NCBI GenBank assembly: GCA_963716925.1 | Contig: CAVQUX010000006.1 | Coordinates: 992,001-1,056,000, forward strand | Direction of reading: 5' to 3' | Source of the DNA: DAISKN01 sp963716925 | Lineage (GTDB): Bacteria; Acidobacteriota; Vicinamibacteria; Marinacidobacterales; SMYC01 | Length of the DNA stretch: 64,000 nucleotides | In this document: positions 1 through 7,953 of the stretch, in pieces | How the letters are laid out: each line of letters opens with the position of its first letter | Position numbering within the stretch: position 1 is the stretch's first letter | The notes under the pieces: generated by a model | What the model was told of the DNA's origin: nothing | What the model saw: only the letters and a program-made list of their open reading frames with translations | The model's database searches: none | Program-made: the position numbers and the translations under genes

Positions 1-213
1 CCGTCCTCGCTGTCCTTCGGCCGGAACGAGGTGTCATGATACACAACCGAGGCTGGCCGGGCGAGGAGGGCAGAAGGCCGGCAAATTCGAGGATTTGCGG
101 GAACGCATCGGGACTCGGTCGGGAATGGTTTTGGCCCTCCTTTTGCACATGAGTTACCATGAAGGGACGGTCCAAGAGAGGACAGACCCCAGCGCCTTCC
201 CGGGCTCGATGAA

Positions 214-870
214 ATGACACGAGAACGCCTGCTCCGCAAGCTCTTCGGATTGCTGGCCGTGGTGCTCCTGCCGCTCGCCGCGGGCGCCCAGGAGTCGGGC
301 TCGGGGGAGGCCAAGAAGAAGGAAGAGTCGCCTTCGCCCGCCCCGGAACTGACCAAAGTCGAGACGACGGAGGAGCACCAGGAGGGGCTCGAGCGCAAGC
401 TCGACTCCTCGCTCTCGGAGTTCGATGCGCTGCTTCTCAGGGAACAGGAGATCCTGGAGCAGAGGCGTGAGGCGGCTGGCGCGGCCGGCGGTGGGGGCGG
501 CGCCGGCACCGCTCAAGTCGGCGGCGGTGGAGAAGGGACCGGCGAAGAAGGCAGCGCCGGTGCCGAAACCGGCGAAGAGGGTAAGACCGAAGGACCGACC
601 GCGAAGGGTACGGGAGACTCCCCCGACGAGGCCTCCGGCGAGGAAGTCGCGCGGGATGAGGGCGCCCCGGAGACCTCCGAGGCGGGGACCGGCGAGGTCT
701 CGAACGGGCGGATTCCACCGGACGTCGGCGATGGCGAGGACGACGACATCGTCGCCGGACAGCTTCGCGAGGCTGCGATGAAGGAAGAAGACCCCGAGCT
801 TCGAGAGAAGCTCTGGGACGAATATCGCGCGTACAAGTTCGGAGAGAAGAAGAAGGAGACCGAAGGATGA
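214..870 (+). CDS. secreted acidic low-complexity protein, first gene of the motor-like operon
   Basis: The 218-residue product starts with a Sec signal peptide (basic residues, then LFGLLAVVLLPLAAGA, likely cleaved before QES). The rest is strongly acidic and low in complexity: Glu/Lys stretches, a Gly-rich run near residues 90-110 and many Glu-Gly-Thr segments. The last 50 residues look more folded and end in EKKKETEG. I recognise no domain. The next gene follows after 13 bases on the same strand, and eight more collinear genes follow, so it probably opens that operon. A plausible role is a flexible exported partner or linker for the membrane complex, which is inference. The antisense and other-frame open stretches here are by-products of GC-rich repetitive coding. 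Confidence 0.7.
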   Translation: MTRERLLRKLFGLLAVVLLPLAAGAQESGSGEAKKKEESPSPAPELTKVETTEEHQEGLERKLDSSLSEFDALLLREQEILEQRREAAGAAGGGGGAGTAQVGGGGEGTGEEGSAGAETGEEGKTEGPTAKGTGDSPDEASGEEVARDEGAPETSEAGTGEVSNGRIPPDVGDGEDDDIVAGQLREAAMKEEDPELREKLWDEYRAYKFGEKKKETEG

Positions 871-883
871 TGGGGAGGGAGTC

Positions 884-2092
884 ATGACGACGACGGTGAG
901 GATAGCGGTGCTCTCGTCCGCTCTGGGGCTGCTGTCGGCTCCACCTTCGGCTCTCGCCATCGACGAGGAGCCCGTCGAGGCGCTTCAGGCGATGGAGGAA
1001 GTTCCCGAGGAGCGGCTTCTCGACGTCGGCGTCCATATCTTCGACTCCGGCATCCCCGAGGACGAGTACGCGGCCTCGCTCCTCGAGGAGAAGGGCATCT
1101 TCGAAGAGATCCGGAAGTCCGAGGCGCGGTGGATACCGATGAACTTGAAGCGCACGCTCGAGTCGACGGGCTACTGGGGAGCGGTGCGCATGGTGCCCTC
1201 CGCCAGCAGCGTCGACCTCATCGTCGAGGGCGCGATCGTGAGCTCGACGGGAAAGAAGCTCGAGATCGACGTCGTGGCGTTCGACGCCACCGGAAGGAGC
1301 TGGCTGAGCAAGCGCTACAAGCAGGAAGCAGACCCGCTGGCCTATGAGGGGGACGCGACGGTCGAGCCCTTCCAGAGCCTCTACAACCGGATCGCCAACG
1401 ACCTCTTGAAGGAGAGGAGCGACCTCGACCCCGAGGACTTCGTCGGGATCCGCAGGGTGGCGCAGCTGAAGTTCGCGAACGACCTCGCTCCCGCGGCGTT
1501 TGCGGACTATCTCGCCGTCAAGAAGGGCCGGTACTCCCCAGCCCGGCTTCCCGCCGAAGGCGACCCGATGATGGCGCGCGTCTCCGAGATCCGGGAACGA
1601 GATCACATGTTCGTCGATACCCTCAACGAGTACTACGCCGACCTCTATTCCAAGATGGAGGCGCCCTACCGCGGCTGGCGCTCCAACAGCTACGAGGAGC
1701 AGCTCGCCCTGGACGAGCTCAACCGCGCCGCCAAGTGGCGGAAGATCCTCGGGGCCGCGGCCATTTTCGGCGGCGTCATGGCATCGCGGGAGGGCCGGGG
1801 CTGGTCGAACGTGGGCGAAGTCGCCGTCATGGGCGGCATGGTCGCGATGATGGACGGGTTCGACAAGTCGGCGCAAACCAAGATGAATCGCGAGGCCTTG
1901 AAGGAGCTCGCGGCATCTTTCGACTCCGAGGTCCAGGAGCTCCTGTTCGACGTCGAGGGAGAAGTTCTCCGGCTGAAGGGTTCCGTCGAAACGCAGTACG
2001 CGAGCTGGCGTCAGATTCTCCGAGACCTCTTCGCCGCGGAAACGGGCATCGCCGTCGATCCAAACAAAGTGGTGAGCCCCACTCCGCAATAG
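884..2092 (+). CDS. secreted protein of unknown function
   Basis: The 402-residue product has a clear signal peptide (residues 1-25, ending SALA before IDEEP). Residues 40-200 look like an alpha/beta domain, with segments such as LLDVGVHIFD and VDLIVEGAIVSS that resemble proteins assessing or building surface structures (CsgG-like folds). That resemblance is weak and I do not assign the family. Near residues 285-325 there is a Gly/Met-rich hydrophobic stretch (ILGAAAIFGGVMAS and GEVAVMGGMVAMMDGF) that could insert into a membrane. The C-terminus is helical. The gene sits 13 bases after the first gene and 14 bases before the next, consistent with one transcript. It is likely a periplasmic or outer-membrane-associated component of the operon's complex. 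Confidence 0.7.
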   Translation: MTTTVRIAVLSSALGLLSAPPSALAIDEEPVEALQAMEEVPEERLLDVGVHIFDSGIPEDEYAASLLEEKGIFEEIRKSEARWIPMNLKRTLESTGYWGAVRMVPSASSVDLIVEGAIVSSTGKKLEIDVVAFDATGRSWLSKRYKQEADPLAYEGDATVEPFQSLYNRIANDLLKERSDLDPEDFVGIRRVAQLKFANDLAPAAFADYLAVKKGRYSPARLPAEGDPMMARVSEIRERDHMFVDTLNEYYADLYSKMEAPYRGWRSNSYEEQLALDELNRAAKWRKILGAAAIFGGVMASREGRGWSNVGEVAVMGGMVAMMDGFDKSAQTKMNREALKELAASFDSEVQELLFDVEGEVLRLKGSVETQYASWRQILRDLFAAETGIAVDPNKVVSPTPQ

Positions 2093-2106
2093 GCTTTCGA
2101 GTCTCC

Positions 2107-3102
2107 ATGAGCAGCCGAGTGGGATGGAAGACCTGGTCGGCGTTCGCCCTGATCCTCGGTGCTGGAGTCGCGGTCTTCACGTTCTTGCCGCGTTGGGTGA
2201 GAGACCGGCCGCTCCCGGAAGCGCTCTCGAGCTCCATCGAAGCTCCCGAGATCGTCGAACAGCCGGCGCAGGTTCCGGAGCCGCCCTCTCTGCCCCCGCC
2301 CGAACCGACAGAACGGATCGAAGAGGTCGAAGAGGCCGAGGAGGAGGCTCCCGCGATAGAACCTCCCGTTGAAATCGCCCCGGCACGTACCGACGAGTCG
2401 GACGAGGCTTTCGCGGCGGCGATGACCGAGGCGCTCGAGGCGATGAAGCGCGAGGACTACGGGCCCGCCCGCGATGCGTTCCTCCGCGCGCAGGCGCTTC
2501 GACCGGCTGCGCCAGAAGCAGCGAGCGGGCTTTCCCAGGCGGAAGAGGGCCTGCGCAACCTCGCCATCGCGGGCCATCGCGATCGCGGCCTCGAGCACGA
2601 ACGCCTGGAGAGCTGGCGCGCCGCCGAGGCGGAGTACGACTCCGCACTCGCCCTCGACGGAACGCTTCGCTTCGCGCGCGAGGGTAAGAAGAGGAGCGCC
2701 GAGCGTGCGCTCCTGCAGGAGAGGCTCGACTTTCAGATCGGCCATGCCGAACGGCTCTCCGATAGCGGGGCCCTCGAGGAAGCGTCACGTCTTCTCGACG
2801 AGGCGCGAGGCGCCGAGGGGGAGGGCCCGAGACGGCGGGAGGCGATCGCAAGGCTCGAGGCGCTGATCGCTTCTTACTCCCGCCCGATCGAAGTGCAGAT
2901 CGTCTCCGACGCCTTGACCGAGGTCACCCTCCATCGCATCGGCCGGCTGGGGAAGTTCGACCGGCGGGTCCTGGAAGTCCGCCCCGGCCGCTACGTCGCC
3001 GTCGGGAGCCGCGCGGGGTTTCGCGATGTGAGGGTGGAGTTCACGGTCGAGCCGGGAAAGCCGCTCGCGCCGATCCAGGTGCGCTGCCAGGAGGCGATCT
3101 GA
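2107..3102 (+). CDS. membrane-anchored TPR-like protein with C-terminal PEGA-like domain
   Basis: I place the start at the ATG at 2107, which gives 331 residues with an N-terminal transmembrane anchor (about residues 10-28, WSAFALILGAGVAVFTFLP). A Pro/Glu-rich linker follows (30-95). Helical repeats at about 100-230 resemble tetratricopeptide units (EALEAMKREDYGPARDAFLRA and a later ESWRAAEAEYDSALALDG). The last 80 residues look like a small beta domain of PEGA type (VTLHRIGRLGKF, then RPGRYVAVGSRAGFRDV). The topology suggests a short cytoplasmic end and a periplasmic scaffold. The gene is 14 bases downstream of its neighbour and 3 bases upstream of the next. A scaffold or assembly role is inferred from the repeats only. 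Confidence 0.72.
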   Translation: MSSRVGWKTWSAFALILGAGVAVFTFLPRWVRDRPLPEALSSSIEAPEIVEQPAQVPEPPSLPPPEPTERIEEVEEAEEEAPAIEPPVEIAPARTDESDEAFAAAMTEALEAMKREDYGPARDAFLRAQALRPAAPEAASGLSQAEEGLRNLAIAGHRDRGLEHERLESWRAAEAEYDSALALDGTLRFAREGKKRSAERALLQERLDFQIGHAERLSDSGALEEASRLLDEARGAEGEGPRRREAIARLEALIASYSRPIEVQIVSDALTEVTLHRIGRLGKFDRRVLEVRPGRYVAVGSRAGFRDVRVEFTVEPGKPLAPIQVRCQEAI

Positions 3103-3105
3103 TCG

Positions 3106-5484
3106 ATGGACTTCTTCGTCGAGGACGGAAAGGACCTGAAGCGGTTCGATGCGCGACGCTTCCCTCTGACGATTGGAGGACGCGAGTCGGATATCCAGCT
3201 TCCTTTCGCCTACGAGGAAGCCTCGAGCGAGCCCCTCGCCCGCCTGGGCTTCTCGAGCGGCGAAGTATTCGTCGAGCCCGAAGGGGCGAGGGTGACGGTC
3301 AACGGGAACCCGGTCTCGACCTCTTACTGGCTCGCTCCCGGCGACATGGTTCGTATCGGAAGCGTCGCTCTCGAGGTCGTGGCGAAGCCGGGCGCTCTGG
3401 GGCTGCGCGTCCGGGAGGAGAGGGCGTCGGTCACCGACCGAGGCTCCGTCAAACCAGTCGAGCCCGTCGATCTCGAGCCCAGTTTCGAGAAGCCCGTTAC
3501 CCTCGGACGGGGACTCCGGGTGCCCGCGCTCTGGTTCCTCGGGACCGTCGCCCTCCTCGGGCTCGCCGCGGTGCTCCTCTTCAGCTCGCGTCCGGTTTCG
3601 ATCGAGATCCTGCCTTCGCCGGACCGGATGAACATCGAAGGAACGCTCCTCGACTTCGCGTTCCGGGGCCGATACCTCCTGCGGCCGGGCAGCTATCGCG
3701 TGGTCGCCGAGAAGGCAGGCTATCGAAAGCTCGAGCAAGACATCGAGGTGAGCGACAAGGAGGAGAGCACGTTCCGGTTCGCGCTCGAGAAACTGCCGGG
3801 CCTTCTCTCGCTTTCGACGAAGCCCGAGGTCGGCGCCGACGTTCTCGTGGACGGACGAAGCGTCGGCTCGACTCCTCTTTCCCCGATCGAGCTCTCCGCC
3901 GGCGAGCACGAGGTCGTCGTGCGCTCCGAGCGGTATCGCGAGTTTCAGACCCGCGTGGTGGTCGAGGGCGAGGGGGCTCTCGCGACTCTCGACGTGGAGC
4001 TCGTACCCCTCTGGGCGGTCGTCACCTTCGAGTCCGAGCCCGCGGGAGCCACGGTTCGGGTGGGACCGAAGAGCTATGGGCCAACCCCGGTGAGCGTCGA
4101 GCTTCCGGAGGGCGAGCACGGATACGAGGCGCTCCTTCCCGCGCGAAAGCCACAGCACGGCCGCATTCGCGTGGTGGGAGGCGAGCCCTTGACGGTCAGA
4201 ATCGGGACGCTCTCTCCCGCCGACGGACTTCTTTCGGTCTCGAGCCGGCCGGACGGAGCCAGCGTCACCCTGGACGGCGGATACCGCGGGCTTACTCCCC
4301 TCGAGGTTCCCCTGGCCCCGGGCGCGGCCCACGTGGTTTCCGTCTCCCGCGAAGGCTACGAGACTGACACCCGGGAAGTCGAAGTGGCCGCGGGAAGCCG
4401 CGAGGCTCTCCTCGTGGATCTCGCGCCGCGCCTCGGCGAGGTCGAGGTCGTCGCCGATCCGCCGGATGCGGATCTCTACGTGAACGGCGAAAGGAAAGGC
4501 GCGGCGCGCCAGGTCCTTCAGCTTCCCGCGGTCTCTCATCGTATCGAGATTCGGAAGGAAGGCTACGAGACCTACTCCGCCGAAATCACGCCGAGGCCCG
4601 GCTTCCCCCAGACGATCGAGACTACTCTCGTGAACCTCGCCGCGAAGAAGGAAGCGGAGGGAGCGAAGCCCGTGGCTTCGAGCCCTTCGAGCCACTCGAT
4701 GGTCCTGGTGAAGCCCCGCCGGTTTCAGATGGGAGCCTCGAGGCGGGAGCCCGGCAGGCGAGCGAACGAAGGGATCCGTGAAATCGAGATCACCCGCGCG
4801 TTCGAGATCGGAGCCCGGGAAGTGACGAACCGCGAGTTCCGGGAGTTCCGCGCGGGGCATCGCTCGGGGGCGGCCGCCGGTCATAGTCTCGAGATCGACC
4901 ACCATCCCGTGGTGCGGGTAACGTGGGAGGACGCGGCAGCCTACTGCAATTGGCTGAGCGAGAAGGAGTCGCTTCCTCCTGCGTACGTCGTGAGCGGCGC
5001 GAGCTTCGAGCTCGCCTCGCCCAGGACGACCGGCTATCGCCTCCCGACGGAGGCGGAGTGGGAGCTGGCCGCGCGGTATGCGAGCGGGACCGCCTCCAAG
5101 TACCCTTGGGGAGAGTCCCTGCCGGTGCCCACCGGCGCGGGGAACTTCGCCGACCAGTCGGCGGAAGGGATGGTCGCGACCACGGTCCCCGGCTTCGACG
5201 ATTCCTTTCCCGCGACCGCGCCCGTCGACAGCTTCGCGCCGAACGCCCTGGGGCTCTACAATCTCGGAGGCAACGTCGCGGAATGGGTCTCGGATCACTA
5301 CGAAATGGGGCCCGCCGCTGCCTCGGCCATCGATCCGATCGGACCGGCGGCGGGAGAGTTCCACGTCATCCGTGGAGCCAGCTATCTGCAAGGAAGCGTG
5401 ACCCAGTTGAGGCTCACGTTTCGAGACTATGGAAAGGAACCCCGGCCCGACGTCGGGTTCCGAATCGCGAGGTGGGTGGAATGA
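3106..5484 (+). CDS. FHA-like / transmembrane / PEGA-repeat / SUMF1-domain protein
   Basis: The 792-residue modular protein begins with an FHA-like beta domain (1-95: LTIGGRESDIQLP, then NGNPV and LAPGDMVRIG). It lacks the usual Ser-Arg-x-His pair, so phosphothreonine binding is doubtful. A transmembrane helix lies at 139-160. About five PEGA-type beta repeats fill 163-510 (for example LSVSSRPDGASVTLDGGYRG, and DPPDADLYVNGERKG). A SUMF1/formylglycine-generating-enzyme-like domain occupies 533-790 (YRLPTEAEWELAAR, NLGGNVAEWV, VIRGASY, VGFRIAR). The two cysteines that catalyse in true formylglycine-generating enzymes are absent after RGASY, so the domain is probably a binding module. The layout puts the FHA-like part in the cytoplasm and the PEGA/SUMF1 part outside, linking inside to periplasm. 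The stop overlaps the next ATG (ATGA). Confidence 0.85.
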   Translation: MDFFVEDGKDLKRFDARRFPLTIGGRESDIQLPFAYEEASSEPLARLGFSSGEVFVEPEGARVTVNGNPVSTSYWLAPGDMVRIGSVALEVVAKPGALGLRVREERASVTDRGSVKPVEPVDLEPSFEKPVTLGRGLRVPALWFLGTVALLGLAAVLLFSSRPVSIEILPSPDRMNIEGTLLDFAFRGRYLLRPGSYRVVAEKAGYRKLEQDIEVSDKEESTFRFALEKLPGLLSLSTKPEVGADVLVDGRSVGSTPLSPIELSAGEHEVVVRSERYREFQTRVVVEGEGALATLDVELVPLWAVVTFESEPAGATVRVGPKSYGPTPVSVELPEGEHGYEALLPARKPQHGRIRVVGGEPLTVRIGTLSPADGLLSVSSRPDGASVTLDGGYRGLTPLEVPLAPGAAHVVSVSREGYETDTREVEVAAGSREALLVDLAPRLGEVEVVADPPDADLYVNGERKGAARQVLQLPAVSHRIEIRKEGYETYSAEITPRPGFPQTIETTLVNLAAKKEAEGAKPVASSPSSHSMVLVKPRRFQMGASRREPGRRANEGIREIEITRAFEIGAREVTNREFREFRAGHRSGAAAGHSLEIDHHPVVRVTWEDAAAYCNWLSEKESLPPAYVVSGASFELASPRTTGYRLPTEAEWELAARYASGTASKYPWGESLPVPTGAGNFADQSAEGMVATTVPGFDDSFPATAPVDSFAPNALGLYNLGGNVAEWVSDHYEMGPAAASAIDPIGPAAGEFHVIRGASYLQGSVTQLRLTFRDYGKEPRPDVGFRIARWVE

Positions 5485-5660
5485 AACGATTGCTGACATA
5501 CGCACTCCTGGCGTCCGCTCTTCTCGCGGGGGCCCTCTGGGCCGCTTCCGCGCAGCAGGCGCCGGCCAAGCCGGCCAAGGAAGAGCCCGAGCTCGAAGAG
5601 TTCGAGCCCACGGAGAAAGTGCCCGCGGACAGCTCGGTCTCCTTCCCGGTGGACATCTAG
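5481..5660 (+). CDS. small secreted or membrane-anchored protein (59 aa)
   Basis: The ATG at 5481 overlaps the stop of the preceding gene (ATGA), a strong sign of translational coupling. The 59-residue product is a signal peptide or anchor (MKRLLTYALLASALLAGALWAASA) followed by a short Pro/Ala/Lys/Glu-rich tail ending in SVSFPVDI. It has no recognisable domain. The hydrophobic stretch and coupling argue that it is real. It may be a small accessory subunit of the membrane complex encoded around it. Confidence 0.6.
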   Translation: MKRLLTYALLASALLAGALWAASAQQAPAKPAKEEPELEEFEPTEKVPADSSVSFPVDI

Positions 5661-5715
5661 ATGCGAGACGAGCGGAGCCGTCAGCTGTCGCGCAGCGCGA
5701 AGCGCGAAGCGACGA

Positions 5716-5739
5716 GCCGCGGGGGTGGGGCCCCGCGGC
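5716..5739 (+). terminator. intra-operon hairpin (attenuator, processing site or stability element)
   Basis: A perfect 9-bp stem (GCCGCGGGG pairing with CCCCGCGGC, 6-base loop) lies in the only sizeable gap of the operon, the 109 bases before the MotA/TolQ-like gene. No T-run follows, so it is not a canonical Rho-independent terminator. It could attenuate transcription or stabilise the upstream message, setting a different level for the proton channel and vWA genes downstream. Confidence 0.45.
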
Positions 5740-5769
5740 ACTAGTCGAAGCCCGAGGCGAACATCAAGA

Positions 5770-6567
5770 ATGAAAAAATCCTACCCCGTCGAGTTCGTGT
5801 TCCAGACCCTGGCGCTCCTCATCGCCGCTATCGTGATCCACGCGTTCTACGTCGCCGTGGTGTGGCCCAAGACCGAAGCCATTTTCGCGGCGCAGCGCGC
5901 CAAAATGCAGGCCGACCCCGACTTCGCGCCCGAGCCCTCGATCTGGGTCATCATCCGGGACTACGAGCAGGAGTCCTGCTTCGTCCTCATGGCCTGGGCG
6001 CTCGCTATCATGGCCTACAAGGGTGTCGTCGCCGTCCGTGAGCGGAGGCTCCTCGAGATGGAGCTCCTCCCCGTGGCGCCGGGGACGAGGATCCTCCCCG
6101 ATGACGTGAGGGAGTACGCCCGCCCAATCCAGGCGCTGCCGCCGGCGCAGCAGCGCCTGCTTCTCCCCCGTTCGATCCTCTCCGCGCTCCACCGGTTCGG
6201 CGCCACCCGAAACATCCAGGACGTCTCCACCACTGCGCATGCCGTCTGCCAGTCCGAGTCCGAGCGGCTCGACTCCGAGCTTTCGATGATCCGCTATATC
6301 GCCTGGGCCATCCCCTCCCTCGGGTTCATCGGCACGGTCCGCGGCATCGGTTTGGCGCTCGGACAGGCGCAGAAGGCGGTCGAAGGCGATATCAGCGGTG
6401 TCACGGAGAACCTGGGTACGGCCTTCAACTCCACCCTCATCGCGCTGCTCCTCGGTCTATTGCTCATGTTCCTCATCCACCAGCTGCAGCTCCACCAGGA
6501 GCGGCTGGTGCTGGACACCGAGACCTACATCGACGAGCACTTGATCCAGCACCTGCGGGTCTCCTGA
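5770..6567 (+). CDS. MotA/TolQ/ExbB-family proton channel protein
   Basis: The 265-residue inner-membrane protein has four predicted helices (about 9-31, 69-88, 174-198 and 213-238) and a cytoplasmic region between the second and third. The last two helices carry the family signature: AWAIPSLGFIGTVRGIGLAL (compare the P-x-L-G-x-x-G-T-V motif of TolQ/ExbB) and LGTAFNSTLIALLLGLLLMF. In this family five copies surround two copies of a single-helix partner (ExbD, TolR or MotB) and use proton or sodium flow to move it. No standard ExbD/TolR/MotB gene is nearby. The two vWA proteins downstream supply the candidate partner helices. The start at 5770 gives a Lys-rich N-terminus. The next gene starts 6 bases after the stop. 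Confidence 0.9.
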   Translation: MKKSYPVEFVFQTLALLIAAIVIHAFYVAVVWPKTEAIFAAQRAKMQADPDFAPEPSIWVIIRDYEQESCFVLMAWALAIMAYKGVVAVRERRLLEMELLPVAPGTRILPDDVREYARPIQALPPAQQRLLLPRSILSALHRFGATRNIQDVSTTAHAVCQSESERLDSELSMIRYIAWAIPSLGFIGTVRGIGLALGQAQKAVEGDISGVTENLGTAFNSTLIALLLGLLLMFLIHQLQLHQERLVLDTETYIDEHLIQHLRVS

Positions 6568-6573
6568 GACGAC

Positions 6574-7953
6574 ATGGCGGTCGCCGCGATAGAAATCGAC
6601 GACGCGGGATTGACCGCGGTCCGCGCGGGGGCCGAAGCCCCTTCGGCTGCAAGCCCCGGCTACGCGCTCTACGATCCCGGGTTGCGGGAAGGGATCACCA
6701 CCGGATGGGCGGCGGTTCGAAAGGCGCGGCTCCTCCCGAGGCACTGTTGCACGAGATTCTGGGACCAGCTCGACCGGGCTCCGCTGCGAGAGCCGTTTCC
6801 TCCCGGGCTGAGCCACGCCGATCTCGCGAACGCGCACTTGCGCTCGGTCTGGAACGAGACGAAAGAGGGCATCGATCGCGCCATCCTGCTGGTGCCAGCC
6901 TGGTACGGCGACAGCGAGCTCGGGCTTCTTCTCGGGATCTCGCGCGACTGCGGGATTCCGGTGACCGGAATGGTCGACTCGACGCTCGCCGCGTCACTCG
7001 GTGTCGAGGGCGACGAGGCGATCCATCTCGACATCCACCTGCATCGAGCCACCGGGGTCCGGGTCACCCGGACCGATCGGCTGCGCCGCGGGGAAGTCCG
7101 GAGCGACGAGGACGCCGGGCTCGTCCCGCTCCTGAACCTATGGGCCGCATTCCTGTCGGAGAAATTCGTCGGGGAAACACGCTTCGATCCCCTCCATTCC
7201 GCGCCCACCGAGCAGCGACTCTACGATTCGATACCGGGCATTCTCGACTCGCTGAGGGAGAATGACAAGGAGATACTGGTGCTCGAATCGTCCGGACGGG
7301 AGCACTCGATCGAGATCGGAAGAAACGAGATCGCGGAGGCCGCGTCGTCCTGCTATCGAAGCCTCCTCGAGCTCGCCCGGTCCTTCACCGGCGACGACGT
7401 GCCGGCGATGCGAATCTCCTCGCGCCTCGCCGCCCTTCCGGGCTTTGGCGAGATGCTCGCCGCCGAGATCGGGACGGAGGTCGTGCCTCTTCCTCCCGGG
7501 ATCGCGGCGCAAAGCGTCCTCTGGTATCGCAACCATCTGCCCCATGGCGGCGAAAACGACGGCGCGATCCCCTTCGTGGTATCGCTTCGGCTCGAAGACC
7601 CGGCCGCGGCGACGCCCGACGCCGTCGCGCTCGGCGAGGTAACGGAGCGCATCCCCACGCACGTCCTCTGGGAAGGGGTCGCGCATCCCATCGACCCCGG
7701 ACCGTTCCTTATGGGAATCGCCATCCCCGAAGGCTCTCGCGGTCTGAATCTCGCGGGTGCCGTCGCCGGAATCTCGCGCCGCCACTTGACCCTCCTCCGG
7801 ATCGAGGGGCGGGTCGTGGTCGAGGATCACAGCCGCTACGGCTCGTACCTCAACGGACGGCGGGTGGACGAAAAAGCGTTCTTGCGCGCGGGCGATCGCC
7901 TTCGGCTGGGAACTCCGGGGATCGAGGTCCAGCTCATCGAGGTCCTGAGCTGA
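6574..7953 (+). CDS. actin/Hsp70-fold-like protein with C-terminal FHA domain
   Basis: In this 459-residue, apparently cytoplasmic protein, residues 1-370 resemble the actin-fold ATPase group that includes YegD-like Hsp70 relatives and PilM/FtsA. It opens with a phosphate-loop-like AIEIDDAGLTAVRAG and has a second lobe (AILLVPAWYGDSELGLLLG, DCGIPVTGMVDSTLAASLG). The match is moderate, and nucleotide binding is inferred. Residues 375-457 are a good FHA domain: GISRRHLTLL with the key Ser-Arg-x-His near 401-404, and SRYGSYLNGRRV. FHA domains bind phosphothreonine, so this subunit may couple a Ser/Thr kinase signal to the motor from the cytoplasm. The stop and the next start overlap (TGATG). No kinase gene is in the window. 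Confidence 0.78.
   Translation: MAVAAIEIDDAGLTAVRAGAEAPSAASPGYALYDPGLREGITTGWAAVRKARLLPRHCCTRFWDQLDRAPLREPFPPGLSHADLANAHLRSVWNETKEGIDRAILLVPAWYGDSELGLLLGISRDCGIPVTGMVDSTLAASLGVEGDEAIHLDIHLHRATGVRVTRTDRLRRGEVRSDEDAGLVPLLNLWAAFLSEKFVGETRFDPLHSAPTEQRLYDSIPGILDSLRENDKEILVLESSGREHSIEIGRNEIAEAASSCYRSLLELARSFTGDDVPAMRISSRLAALPGFGEMLAAEIGTEVVPLPPGIAAQSVLWYRNHLPHGGENDGAIPFVVSLRLEDPAAATPDAVALGEVTERIPTHVLWEGVAHPIDPGPFLMGIAIPEGSRGLNLAGAVAGISRRHLTLLRIEGRVVVEDHSRYGSYLNGRRVDEKAFLRAGDRLRLGTPGIEVQLIEVLS

Noticed and set aside
437..5505. Long open frames on the minus strand opposite the motor operon (up to about 900 codons)
   Set aside because: GC-rich codon use leaves the antisense frames free of stops. The products are Arg/Gly-rich with no signal peptides or domains, while the plus strand encodes recognisable proteins.
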